From Astropecten irregularis (taxonomy: Eukaryota > Echinodermata > Asteroidea > Paxillosida > Astropectinidae), in the NCBI GenBank assembly GCA_963971285.1, contig OZ020246.1, positions 19,575,217 to 19,639,216 of the forward strand: DNA of 64,000 bases, read 5' to 3'. The notes under the pieces are model-generated. The model worked only from the letters and a program-made list of their open reading frames with translations. It had not been told where the DNA came from and ran no database searches. The translations under genes were made by a program, and so were the position numbers. Shown piece by piece: positions 37,901 through 52,900 of the stretch (positions are counted from its first letter, which is position 1; each line of letters opens with the position of its first letter).

Positions 37901-40900
37901 AAGCTTGTGATTTGGGAAGAAATGTTATTTGAAATTACAAGAAAGAAACCGTTCCTTCTTGTAATTTATGTACCTTTTGACTATTCGTGTGTATTGAACA
38001 GTTAGTGTTGAGTCCTTGGCATCAAGTAGGGCATCAGAATGTAGCTTAAGATGTGCCCTAAACACTTAGACTACTCATCGACCCAAACCGAGAGGGGTAA
38101 GGCGTCAAAATCAACGGAAGTTTCTTTTTGTGCACCATTTATGTCTCTAAATTTTACTACAGTACACCATTAAAACGCAGGAAGGTAACAGCCTAATTGG
38201 TCCTAAGATTTCGTGATACGATTGTAAATCATCATGATACAGAACACTTGTAAGGAGGCCGTCATATGCCAAAATGATACACACAATTTGTCCTCGACCA
38301 AAAGAATAATATCAATAAATCATGCGCTTGGCAAAATAAAAAACACGGCCTATCGTGCGCCCAATCTTTAGCTTGTGTAATATCGTGCTCCCCCATTACT
38401 ATGCGTATAGCCCGAGGGCCATTTCTCTGTAATGAATGTACGGCGTCCCGCGGTCTTAAGTAATTAAGGAGTGATTGAATTCCACCCGTGTCCCCTAGGG
38501 GCATCCTTACCTAGCCATTTCGGTCAAGCTGAGATGGCCGTCGTTGTTCTTGTCGAAAATCTTCAACTACAAATGTAAGGAAACACACAAGGTAATTTAA
38601 ACATACAGTGAAATCTGGGTCACTGTGGGAAGGGTCATTATTTAATAATAAATTATCACGGGTTCTTGTTACAGGTGAAAAGCCAATGTGAATAAATACA
38701 AGGAGAAGAAAACTAGATGTTCGGGGTGTCCCAGAAAAAACGCAACACTGTGTCGGGAACCATTACGTTAAAATTAAACAGTTTATCAGTTCAAGACTCA
38801 GGTATATGATACAACCATGTCTTGGCTATCACCATGTTGAATTTTGAGCAAAATCGTGCTGAAGTTGGGGAACATTATGACCAATTAAATGAGTACTCTT
38901 TAAAAACAAATTTGCAGTATTCCGGAATAAGTGGTCAAGACACATACGTAATGTGTATTGAAAGGATGAAAATCGGGTTTTGAGGTTGGGTAATTCAGTC
39001 TTAGTGGTTCCCTTCAATTTCAGTCCAATTTTGCTCAAACTCTACATGGTGATTGCCAAGACATGGTTGTATCACATATGTGAATCTTGAAGTGATAAAC
39101 AGTTTAATTTCCTTATATTAAATAGTTCTCGACACAAAGTGTTGCATTTTTTTGGGACACTCTTATTATATGTTTGTTTTTTGCTGTACAAAATTAATTT
39201 TGAATGCAGATCTAGAAAACGTACATGATAAACATGAATGTGTGTTTGTACTTTCTGTTGTATTTATGTGACATTAAAACTGATATCTTGCTCATATAAG
39301 CGTAACGTGAATCATAATGAAACGAGGGGAGGGAGTGGGGATAAGACATTACCATGCCCTGCACGTACTCCTGAATCTTCTCAGGTGGAACTGTCTTGCC
39401 AGTCTGAGCAAGGAGATCCCGGATGAAATCCTGAGTGGGAATAGAGAGATAGAGTTACTTGAAGTTTGCGGCTAGATATAAGAAAGTACTTCGTATATAG
39501 AACTGCTTAACATGCTACGCTTGGTGTCCCTGATATTCGACACTGTACGCATGCACGGGTTATGTAGTAGTCAACTCCGCCGGTGTGCCCGGCCGTGCGG
39601 TACCGCGGCATCGTGCCACCCCCGGCGGATGAACCGCGGCTCGGTCAGGGACCCTACTCAGTTGCGTCCCGCCAACAATAATCAGACTTCAGAGAAACAA
39701 AACGTCCGATGAACGCTGTTTTTTTTGGGTCCCCTATGCGCGAGACGGTTTGAACGCGAACGATTGTTGTAGGTTTCATGTTTCAGGTATCGTTTTCCAA
39801 TGCATGAATCCTAATTGAGGAGACATATCAAATATCTCATGTGTGTAATTATTATCCTGGACACAACTCGCCGAGTGCTTTGCTTGTTTTGGGTTTTGTG
39901 TCCATTTTTTTGTTCGTTTCTAAAGTTAAATAGTTGAAGAATCTGAAACCATATCCGTATCCATAATGCAAAGTCATAACCACAATGCTAATATTACTTG
40001 ACTAAATATTAGGAATTATCATGCCTAATCATCTTTGGCATAATTATAATACGTATGTGTAGGGGCCGTGTCGGGTCATTACGCGCTCTTATGCAATACG
40101 ATATAGAATTCCAATCACGATGTCTTGTACAGTTGACGTGACAAACGGACAAGTATGATGGATGCCACCACTCAGTAAGTTAATCAACCATACAGATTGA
40201 GTTTGACCTCGGCCCCTCAATGTATATTTTAGACTATAGCTCTTTATCAAGTGAAGATATATTATCACAGACTACCCAATCAACGATCACAACACGCAAG
40301 TCGAAACGTTTTTTCCTCTAAATAATACAATTCGACAATAATTGCATCATAAAACGAAATTCCATGATATACTACTCCAATAATTATTACTATTGCTGCG
40401 CCATACGTACATTCAACATTAAAAAAACCTTACAATAGTGTAGGAAACGACTTATACTGCACATTCTGGACGGGGTGTCGTAGGCTTTTTAACAAGTACG
40501 GCACTATTGTTAACCAAAAAAGAAGTAAATTAAGTAGAAATTATAAAAGCCCAATAAATAATTCGACATCGAAATGTCTCTCTATTTCCTGATGTCTCCC
40601 ACATGTTCACTTTCAGACGCTAAACTGTCTCCCTAATACCCCATTTGTAAAATTAATAATAACGATACAATATTGACAGTTACTGGTATCGATACTAGTT
40701 TCATTTCGATCATTTAATGGATTGTTTTCCGTCAATGCTTTGATTTTCTACCATTTATTTAGACCTGCTTGTTTGATTGCGCTCGAGGCCTTTGGTTATT
40801 TTCCCCCGTATAGTGTCACTTACCCCGAGTTCGTGTTTCGTGATGTATCCACTCTTATTCTTGTCATATTTCTTCCACAGCTGAAAAGAAAATGTGAACT

Positions 40901-43900
40901 TGTAAGGCGAGGCAGAGTTTCCATTATTTTGGTACAAAATATGGACAAAAAGGAGTCACTTTACAACAGCAAACATCTTTGATACAAACTTTAAATAACC
41001 ATCTTTTCCAGTAGGGTTACTAAACTTTATATTATTATTATGAATTCATTATTCATGTCCATCCGTAGCTTCTCTGCATTATGAACAATGTTACCTCACT
41101 TCCACTTTGTAAAAATGTATTGTTGAAAGAAAATTAGGAAAAACCTGTTCGCAAAAGAAGGTCGCGCCAAACTCATTAAAATCTACCCTGGGTATGTACT
41201 GAATATTGCATCGTCCACATTCTACTTTGCACGTTTCAACCCCTTCTCTGTGCCAAATGAGATGAAAAAACAACAACCTCACAGTATAAGTCACGTGATG
41301 GCATGTAAACATTGATCTTGCAATCGGCATATTGCTTAGTAATGTAGAGTATTTTAATACGAATCTTTGCACAGGTTTAATCATACAACTCTCTGCAAAC
41401 AATACCAGCTAGTTTGAATCTATTCCGGATATTCTGGACACGAACGAGAATTTGTCATAAACAAGGGGAGATCGAGGGAGAGAAATGAATATGTTTCCAC
41501 CCTCAATCATTAGTTTCCTATAAGTAATTATTCTTCTTCGGGGCCTTTTCGAAGCCACGGCTTGCTTGGGTTCGGCTCGGGCTCCGTCTCGGCCAAGCAG
41601 GCCAACAAGCCGAGGCTTACTCGTAGTAAGTGTAATTGATCGTTATATACAGCATCATCTTGGAGTTCCATTTTCATGTTCACAAACAGAGTGAATATTT
41701 ACTAGAAAACTCTGAATATAAATCTGTATTAAATGCATAATATTGTAGAGAAAATTCTATACGCACCGACATTAGTTCGACACTGCTATGCAGATTCTCG
41801 CTCAGGCGGAAAAGCAGGATGAAATTCTCATCTGTCGGCAAGATGTTGGCCAGCTGAGATTCCAAGGAAGAAATGAAAAACAATGAACAAATTAATAATA
41901 ACGAACAAAGATAATTGACTTTTAGGGACACCGCTAACAGTGCTGGGTAGCTCAGTTGGTATATAGAGCACTGGCAATACTGTGGTATTCCGGGGTCCCA
42001 GGTTCGAATCCCGCTCAATTTTTCTTTGTTCACTTTTCAATTAAATAAGAAAATGAACGAATTAAACAAAATGCATGTAAACGGTTCATAGATTTGGGAG
42101 AATGCCGTGTCCAATTCAGCGGCTACGGCTATAAAGGCTATATGACTGTATGGATGAGTCAATAAGAGTTGAACTATAGGATGCCCTTAGAATCATCCTT
42201 AGCGACAGCCGTAGGCGTTGGCGTAACCTTAGCCACCAATTCCAGCGTAAATATAGTCTTCATTGATACAAAATGTTGCCGAAAAATTAATTACATTTCA
42301 GAGACCGTTCATTGTCTCTGTTTATACATCTTCATCACGTAGGCCTATACTAACTTCCCCGTACTCGATCATTTGCCAAAAGTGTGTAAATTCACTGTTT
42401 TTGAATGAATTGTTACCATCTCGATCAGACTGTGTATAGAGTAAAATACATTCGGTCGAGTACATTGAATTCTCACTCAATTAATGTTCTACTCGATTGA
42501 CTATTAATTTCGGGAGAGGATTTCATGCTAACATTGAAATTATCAATTTTTTTTTCAATAAATCGTCCCCATTTCACTCTGCAGTATTTAGAAAAAATGG
42601 GTCCACCTCCGTAATATTCTGAATCAACAGTCATTTTCTGTCTCCCTACTTCGTTGGTGAATACACACAAGCTAGTTATTATAATAAACCCTCCGTCTAG
42701 GAGTGCAATTAGCGTTAAATTACCATGATACAACTGCCCGGCCTTCGTTATAATTGAGGCCGAGACGAAGTAGACATCTACACACACGCACGGCCATAGG
42801 GCCAGGCATTATTGCTAGCTGATATTGGAATGGATATAGCATCTTAAAAACCTCGGCGCCTTATGAAATAGTCTTATCCTTGTTAAGGATTTGAGCGATT
42901 CGGCTTCTAGAATAGGCCTACATGTAATTGTATGGCTGGACCACACGGTTGGGATATTAGCTTACGCGCCTGCATAAGCTGACCTACTATTAAGCTTGTA
43001 TTATGTTCATGTCACACAAGGCAATCTACATGCAATCGGTTCCAGACAGTAGATATCATATTGGCCTCATCAATTGCCATATGATATTCTGAAATACTGC
43101 AAAAACTATTCATGTTTTACAAGTTATACAAGCCCTGTACAACCTTTGAATTCTTCTTAACTTTGTTATTAGTTAATATATGGGTTTTTTTTAATTCAGG
43201 ACAAACTTCGCGACTGATTAATGTACATGTAATTTGTTTTGACTGGCTATATATTATTTATGAAAGACGGTAAGGTCAGATCATATCATTCCCCTCCTCT
43301 ATAAGCTTCATCAGTTACCAGATAATATACGTGCATAATTCATTACAAAACTCGATAAACTCTGATTCAAGACTCTTTATGCCCTTCTTTACCTATGAAG
43401 AACACGCTGTACTGAAATCGCCGAAGTGACACTTTTGTCACTCCTAGGTCTCAACTAGCCAGCTTTGGGAACCTATATTGTTTTCAAACCCTGGAAGTCA
43501 CTCCCTATTCGTATCACGCAATAACACGATATTACACACTTTCAAAAAGCAATTAAAAACCTACATTTTCCCATTGGCGTTTTCATCGTTAACACACAAT
43601 TTTCCCATATCATTATACGCTAAACCAGCGCCATTGAATGACTTAAGTGCGCCTTATAAATATAGTTTATTATTTATTTTATATACACAATGAACGTGCA
43701 AGATATGGAAATAAGTGAGCTGACGAATTAAGAAGACATACCCAAGGACAACCTGTCAGTACTCACCTCAGTGATGGCAATTCTGCCGTCCTTTGCATCG
43801 TCATATGATTCCATGAAACATTCTTTCAGATCATTCACCACTTCAGGGGTGATCTAAAGATCATAATAATGAAAGAACCATTCATTACACAAATGTATAA

Positions 43901-46900
43901 TACCCTGAACCGATACCAATAAACTTAGACAGTGATTACAAATATCAGTTTCGTACTGATATTTCCAAGTTGGAAGTTCTACTGGTCTTTTGCAACTTGG
44001 TTTCTTAGGTTGGTACCCGGCAGTCTCTTAACGACTGACAGAGCACAGTGTTCGAAACGTTGAGTGGCCTAATCTTTTGAGAGTCGGCGAAAACTCACTC
44101 AGCGAAGACAGACTACTGAGCGGTATGTTGTGATGCGTGCTGCAAACCTACTCAATATTACTCGGCCCACCATTTTCTTTTCTGCCAAGCTCTTTGGGTG
44201 TAAACGTTTCTGTGTTGTTGTTTTTTCGCTCACAGTGTCAGCAAGATATATTTTTTCCCAGAAAACCTAACCTTTTGGATAATTCCTCTCAATCCTACGA
44301 CCCAGTTTCCTTTAAGAAGACTATCAATTTCATCCTACGGGCGATTAAAAAAAAATCGCAACCAAGAAATTGCAACGCGTTAGCCAATCACAATTAACGA
44401 AATTTGCTTACAACGTGCATCTGGGTCAACAGATTCCGCGCATTGGATTGGCCAACGCGTTGCAAACTCTTGGTGGCGTGCTATTTAGAATCGCTCGTAT
44501 TCCTTAATATAATCATTGAGTGCCCTTTATAGCTTTTGCTAATTTTGGCCAATTTCAATTTTAAAAATAGTATCCAATCCATTCTTTGAAATTTTGGATG
44601 ATAAAACATGACAAAACTCAAAATCATGTGAAAACTCACAGAGGCACACGTTGTCGCATTGAGAAGATCCCTGAAGAATTTGTCCAGTCCTTCGTCGTCG
44701 ATATAACCACTGTCTGCAGGGAGAAAATAAAGACGAGAAAAAGGGAAGTACATTTAGAAACAAGAATCTCAATCATGTCGTTACTCGTTGCCCGATGACA
44801 CGATGTACCACGGCAGGTCGGCGGTAGAAAGTCAAATTCGATCGACTCGGCAATACTCCACCCGGCCCCCCGGGGATTCCTCGCGCGCGAGGCCCACCTG
44901 TCGACCCCGGACCCCATTATTCAGCCATCACCTCGCTATAATATCCGCGTAATGAGATCGGCTCTAGTATCGCAGCGACTGCATGGAGGCAGGCAAATCC
45001 AGGGACACCAAGTGGGTCAGTAAAGTCAAACACGACAGGGAGGAATATAGGCCTTATTCACTGTGCATCTATCTTACATTCGAAGCAGTGCAATCAAACC
45101 GAGGCTTGAGTTCAAAATAGTCTGATACCCGTTTTCTTTTTAGAATTGGTGTTACCTTTTCCGATACAAGGTAGGTGACAAGATGGATGAAACGTGAGTA
45201 GGTTCTATGGGCCTTTACGAAACGGAGGCTCAGGCTCAGACTCAGGCTTCAGCTCTGACATCCATTATGCTGAAAATATAGGCTGTGATTTTTCATTGAA
45301 ACTGAAGCTCTGTTTTCAATCAGAGAATCTACTTCCGAACCGCAGCCAAAAGCCTCTATTTTGATATTCGTTATTTTATAATGGATTCACAAAATGGATG
45401 GCCGTATAGCAGAACGTAGTGTAAGGAATAGAATGAGAAGACTTACTATGGGCATTACAGGTATACAATAAAATGGGGAGTCAATGTCCCCATCTTTTCC
45501 TCTTTGTATCTCCCAACATACAAAGTTAGTAAAGGTGACAGAACAGCACTCAAAACTTTGTATAATCCAGCATGTACATGAAATAATAAGCCTGTGAAAA
45601 TTTGAGCTCAATCGGACATCTGAGTCACGAGAAAATAGGGAAAACCCGACTCAATTTTTCTTATAAAACATAGAATGGTTTTGATCTTTACTTCGAGATC
45701 ATAACTGTTTTCAGCCTTTGTTTTACTAGTTTCTGGATAAATACGCCATCTTAGGCGGAATTATTTTAACGGTATGTTTCTACCATAACCATCTTCATAC
45801 CCTGAAAGTTTTACGTAAATCTGTGAACATTTCCAGTATGGTTTGTTACCAATGTTGTATATGGCCTTTAAGATCCAACACTGTTGGATTTTGTCGATCT
45901 GAACATTGTACATTGTGGCACGGTGTTGAATTTGTTTGTTTCAAACCTACAGTCCTTGCAGGTTGCATGCATGACATTACACAGGATTCTTCTCAGATAG
46001 TGTGTACAAATACAGAGATTTCTTTTATTAAATTCCAAATTGACATTATACGTTTCAACTGTCAAATACAGCATTGCAGTTGCCGGCAACTCAGACAACG
46101 AACCCTGACGGATTCGTTTGCTTATATGGAAGCTCGACAAAAACACCTGCAAAGATTTCGCGCCGGCGCGAAAAATGGCAAGATCGGTCCATATGCAAAA
46201 AAAAGGCAATGGACTACTCATGTATAATTCACACGTTGCCATGGCAACCACACGTTCCGTTCTGAATAATTATGAAAATGTGACACGGACATGCAGTGTG
46301 TAGGTTGAGCGAAGAATCCTGATATTAATTTCTGCCTGGTGCTATTTTTCAAACATCACCGAAAAACGACTCATCCGAAACTGTTCTTAACTGCAGTTAC
46401 AAGGGTATATACAGCACCATTTCCCCTGAAATACAGTGTACTTATAGCCAATTTGAAAGATATTCAGCATTTCATTTCAAAATGTCATGCACATCAATGA
46501 TTAACATCTTGAATCAATTATAATTCTATAATAATGCTAGTCGCTGGTTAACTGTAGTCTTATACATTGTGATATACATTGGGCGTGTCGGCATAGGGAG
46601 TGCACATTATTACCTCGAGTCTACATCATAATGTATTATTGCATGTTATTGACAGACACCAGTATCATAGCGCTGCTGAAAGGTGAACCAATTTTTGTTG
46701 TGCTGTCACAGAACGACAGAATTGTTTAACGTTAAAGACCTTAACGTTTTTCTTAAAGGTAATATCATGCTTTTTTTTTGTCAAAGAAATACAGATTCAT
46801 TGGCAAAAATATCAAGATAGATACAGTAACAGTCATCTGTGACAAATTTCAGTCCCATACGGTGCCCACTTGTTAAGAAAACAGTGAAAAGCGGCCACAG

Positions 46901-49900
46901 TATTTTTTTAAGTCTTTTCTCTTTTATTTTTGATCTTTAAAATACCAAAATAATTTTGCTCACTGGTTTTACTCTTTTCTGGATAAATACAGCATTTCAG
47001 GCAGAACAATTGTAATGGTATGTTTCTACCATCACCATCTTAAAACCCTGTGAGGTATAGGTAAATCTGTGAAGATTTCTGTTTCGGTATGCTGCCAAAG
47101 GATGATAGTACCTTTAAGTGTGGAGGAAATTTAGGCTATGGTCTCGAAAATTAACGATGGATTTGGTTTTTGTTTTGGTCATATCGAAGGAAGGTTAGCA
47201 TGTTTACACTGATCATGCCGCTAGCGGTGCTCTGGAATTGAAATCGAACGGTCTGAAAAGCACAGAGAAATCTTCCGTTATTCAGCTTTATACGAGATTA
47301 GCCCCATTCTCCACCAATGCAAGGGATTTGGTTTTAATTAAATTAAGTGCAGAATGCATGGCTGAAACCTTCATTACGTGTAATACACATGGGGACCATC
47401 ATAATCCATTTTTACAGCTTGTAGCTTACGGGGATACTTATACACAAATTGATGAATCCACAGCAACCCTTAGGGCCGAAAACATGTAAAGAAAATACCT
47501 CCAAGTCTTGGTGTAAGAGTATTGCTGAAGACCAAGGGAGCCAACAATATTGACCAATATTGATGCATTTCATTTTCAATTTATCATATCTAGTCAACCA
47601 CAGTGGATTGTGAGGGACAAGACTATCTTTCTGGCTTGTTTTCCATCTTAAAGGGAGCATATGGGATTTGCAAAGATGCGTTTTGGATGAATTTGGTACT
47701 TAAACAGAAGTGAAGGTCTTAAACTTCCTTACAGACGTTGTTTCATGTATACCTTTTTACGCTTTTTTCATCTGGATAGCAGAAATACGGCTGAAATAAT
47801 CTTGCCCCCCTCCGGATCCTTCATGGTTACACCAAGCTTTCGAAATGCTAAAAAAGATCGTTTGGACGAACGATTTTTTTTTAAAGACACTAAATCTTGA
47901 TATCCTTGAAAAACCCAGCATCTGATGAACCAAGATTTCCCATGATGACTGTTTGTACTGTTTACGAACTGTTGAGTCCATTTTCTGTCTCAAACTCAAT
48001 ACATTTTTTGAGGCCTTGCAAATTCTGTACGCTGCCTTTAATTCCTGGCTGTTCTTGTTTTATCACAAACGGCCCCGCAATGATTCGGTTTGTTCCAACG
48101 CTTTAAACGTGTAAGTTATAGGTAAACTTTTTTGGTATGCTACCAAAGTATGATGTCATCTTTAAGTGAATATTCATTCCATCGACTGAAACTAGGAACA
48201 ATAATTGCTTTCCCAGAGTGGCTTCCCCAGAAGAAAAAAATTTGATTTTCAAAATATCTTACTGTTTCGCCGCAGAGTATTTTACATAATCCTCAAGATT
48301 GATTGTCATCCCCAAATAATTCTGAATCCCTATTTAGTTTCACTCTGGTATTTAGACTCACAAGGTAGTTACTATTCTAATGTATAGGCCTCGGCTGGCC
48401 TCTTGTCATTCAGAATTAACCACCACGTTCACGTTTCTACATGTGTCAATTTGTATCTCATCACATACTTGGTTTTTCCTCTGGGGTCCAATATCATTCT
48501 GTATACGAGTAGTTGAAATCAACCAATTCATCTGATTTTCCTATCTGTCATCTTAATGGTCGTACCTAGCGGCGCTGAACAACCGAACACGAACCACCAA
48601 CGCAAGAAAAGAGGCACAAATCTTGCTCATTCATAATTCAAAGCGCAACTGTGTATAGGCTTACTGGCACTTCAACTACAGATACTTATTCTCATTTTGC
48701 CAATGGCTTTAAACGTGTTTTTTTTTTATGGTTTTTGAATTCATGCACGATTGGGAAAGGCACAATATTAAACAAATACAAATGATGAATGCGTGCGACC
48801 TGGAATCGTGCAGGAAGGATGTTTTCTAGATGTTTTTAAATATAATTTTACAAATCTATTTTAACAATTCTGCGGATAGTTTTACATGGTATTTTTGCTT
48901 CGAGAAATACCAAACACACACTGACTGTGTACAACCCCTACACGCATAAAATAACAATCTCCTTTTATCCAAAGTTTCTTTACTATAAAATTCCTGGTCC
49001 ACAATTTCGAATAAAATGGAATCTTAAAAGAACAACATGATTTATGGGCCTCCTTACTAAATAGTCCCGCTTGAACGGACACATACATTGCCTGTAATAA
49101 AACATGTATAGGTAGTTTGATACTGAGCGAAACACTGTGATCATTTTTGATAATACAGTACATTCGTCACCAATGCGTTTCGGCTGGCTGGTTATTTCTT
49201 TCACATCCATCCACTGCAAGACATTATTGCCATCCAATGTATAATTTTTTTCAAGCTTAAAGGTATGGGCCATGGGACATGATTGGCAAAGGTCACAGAA
49301 CAGCACTCAAACTTTGTCTGAGTCCAACATGTGCATGAAATAATAAACCTGTGGAATTTTGAGCTCAATCTGACATCCGAGTCCCAATAAAATAGCGAAA
49401 AACTTTTAAAACATAAAGAATGGTTTTAATCTTACCCCGAGATCAAACATTTTTTCGGTCTTTACTAATTTCTGGATAAATACACGGTATTCATACGGTA
49501 TGTTTCTGCCAGCATCCTCATTATGTAAATATTAAAACATTTCTGTTTGGGTATTTTACCAATCCTGCACTGTACCTTTAAAACAAAAGCTTGAAAACGA
49601 ATCGTGTTGAATTTGGGTCGCTATATCTGTCAACCGTGTTAAGATATGAATAAATGCTTCATTTTGTTTGCAATTAGGCCGTTCGTGCCAACCAGTATAC
49701 CTTTTGTTAACATAAGTGGTCAATTGAAGACAAGCACAAACACGGATGTATGGGAACAAAGGACTCATCGTTCGCTTCATCACTAGGCAGAAGTCTTCCC
49801 CGTCCCCAGGGCTGGCTCCTTTTCACTTCCAGTACATAACCAAATAGCATAACCCTCAATGACGCGTGACACTCCCCTGGGAACGAGGCATAATGTTGTC

Positions 49901-52900
49901 GCCATTACGATGAAAGCGGCCTCGGCGTTTTAAACTAATTGGCTTTTCCTATGATATACGTCGCGCGAATGCCGTCTGATATTGTATTCAGTGCTTAGCT
50001 TCCACGAAAAAGATTAGGCTTAAGCGCTTTAAAAGCTGAGCAATGTAAAAGTGTTCATCCGTTAAAAGAGGTAATCTACATCCGCACTAGAAAAACAACA
50101 AAATATGTTTTTCTTTTTTGCAGCTTCATGATCATACAAAAAGCTGATGAATAGTAAGATGGGCGTTAAGAAGGCGTAGAACGTGCATGCATGCATGCAT
50201 GCACGCACAAGTCGTGCGCATTTCTAGCTATTGGCGGGAAAAATTATTTTCTAAAACTGCGGCAGCGCAGTTTTTTTGCTCAGCTCGATAAATGTGTTTT
50301 GTTTATATACATTATTTATAAATTTGAAAGCATGGGTTCTGATGTTGTCACCGCTATGTACTGTCCTTCACTACAAAAAAAAACACAAAGAAAAATGATT
50401 TGGAATTATACGTTTTACATAAAGAAACCCCCTCCCCAGTCCTCCTTTTCTCCGCCCCTTCACCCAGCCTCTCCCCAAAAACCCAATAAAACACAAAACA
50501 AAATGCAAATACATTGGTAAGTCAGCGTACTTTCACGATGCAGTATAATATTGCATGTCATTCCCAAATGCCACTGCACTGCAATGGTACGCGTGACAAA
50601 TGCTAACACCAATTACAGAATAATTCCCCATGTTATTATGTAAATTACAATATTCAAATATGAATTTGCATATGAATAGCTTGACACCTGCAATATAACC
50701 TTTGCCCTCAGACGTTACTATACTCAAAACAATAGATTCATGAATGCGAAATGAATATAAATCACGTTATGCAATTCTAAACTGGCGATGTAGCATTTGT
50801 ACGTGTGTTGTTTTGAAAATAATCCCCATTGCAGTTAATGGTAAACTATGTCTCGTAATAATAATATTTTTTGGGCGGGGGCGGACCGGGGGGGGGTACA
50901 TCTGTTTATAACTCGAAGGTTCAGCGCAGATTTGCTAAAATGCAGAAACTGTACACGGTGGTGGTAATATCGACATGTAATATTCGCTATTGATTTCAAG
51001 AAATGAATTTAATACTGGGATTGAGTATATACAGAAAGGTATAGGCGGTGCTTTTATAGCACAAATGACTGATATGTTATGCATGACCTGATACGGCCAG
51101 GCTCCCTGTCAGTTTGAGTGCGTTGTGAATCATATCGGATGACCGTGCATAATATGCACACATCAATTCCATGCATGGCTTCGTGCTCCCAAGGGTCGAA
51201 TTATAATTATTACTATAGGAGAACACCCTGCATTTTTAATATTCCTGATAGTAATAATAATAATAATATCGGAGATTTATATTGCGCAGTTACTATATGA
51301 ATATACTCTACTGCGCATTACAAATTTGTTATTATCCCTGGTCATCGGGCCATAATTTACATTCCTTAAACCATCTCAACTCCCTGGGGAGTATACAGCC
51401 CCGTGCTACCGTATTCAGCGCAGAGATGCTTACCAAACCACAAAGCCATATCTACCCTCACAGCTACCAATTTATACCTGGGTGAAGAGGAGCAATATGT
51501 GACAATGCATCTTGCCCAAGGACGCATGCACCACTAGCCCATGGCTGGATTCGAACCTATAATCTGTAGATATTGACCACAAGATCTTGAGTACGACACG
51601 CCAGACTACTAGGCCACGGCACCCACATTAAAATAAACAAATGAGCTTGAAGGGGTCCGCTGTGTGTATATCTACAAAACCGGCGAGTTGTCGACAGTGC
51701 ATGTGAAGTGTCTGTCGACAGTCAAATGTGTATATTTGTTCGACAATACACTACCCAATTGGAATACATTCATACATCCTCAACGACACCCAAAATATTC
51801 CTTCTTTGAAATCAGAAACAAATTCCCGTCGAAAATTCGATACTTTAACGTCAATACGACTTGACGATGCTCCAGTAAAATCTAAGTCGCAGGCCTATAC
51901 TTAATATGATCAAAAAGAGCTCATCAATCTGTGATCTTTAAATATGTAAATGTAATCAGGCACTGTGGGTATATATTGATGCAAATATCATGTTTACCAA
52001 ACCTGTAATTCAGTATATCACTTAACCTTCGATTACTCCCAAAACCAACCCGCATTAATTAGAGTACACTTAATGCAATGCCCATATACCCGCCAGAAAC
52101 CCAGTACGTGCCAATAAATGCAGCGCGTATACATTCAGTGTATACGCTTGGTATTGCATTATAATAATTATTCTGCGTTTATTTATTATGCGCAATGGCG
52201 ACCTCGGGTTTCTCTCGCAAGAGATCAATGATATGGAGCGATGACACATATTATATCTGCGATGTGTGTGCGTTCATTAAACAAGACAGTGGTTGGGACT
52301 TGGGCCACCACCCATCTCAATACACAAACCTGCCTTATAAAAACCAAGTAGCCCCACCTGCACAGCCGTTCATATCATTAACATTTACAGCTTGTTTTTA
52401 ATAATGAACATACCAGATACGGATTTTTTTTATACACTCGGCTTATTATACGCATTAACGCATTCGGCTTGCAATATAGCTCCCGTGCTCAGCTAGGAAT
52501 GCTTTGTGCATCATTAATATTGGTACATAATTATTCGCATGAATGTGCTTTCATTATCATATACAGACATTATCATACTGATGTTTTAAAATACCTGACT
52601 AAAATGGACACATGTTCGAATGTATACAGGCCTTACATGATTGTATGTAATAGTATACACAGTGTACCATTGATGGTATTTATTACACAGCACAATAGTA
52701 CATTCAATTTGTTTTCAGTAACCGTTAAAAGGCATGCATTCAATCAGCGATAGCATTTTTAAATGGGCATTTATGTATAAAATGCAGTTGCGATGGCTAC
52801 ATAAGCGAAATGGCTATTGGCTTGCTAGAGCACCCAGGGAACAAAAACTCACACACACGGAAGATGAATTTGATGATAAGGATAATAATCTGAATAGACT

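Noticed and set aside
41938..42025. Functional tRNA gene
   Set aside because: A and B boxes are good, but the acceptor stem does not close and the anticodon stem is poor; a SINE head fits better.
45868..46251. Paired ORFs on both strands in intron 1
   Set aside because: Both are open over the same bases, no domain is seen, and they lie inside the calbindin-32-like gene's intron; likely chance.
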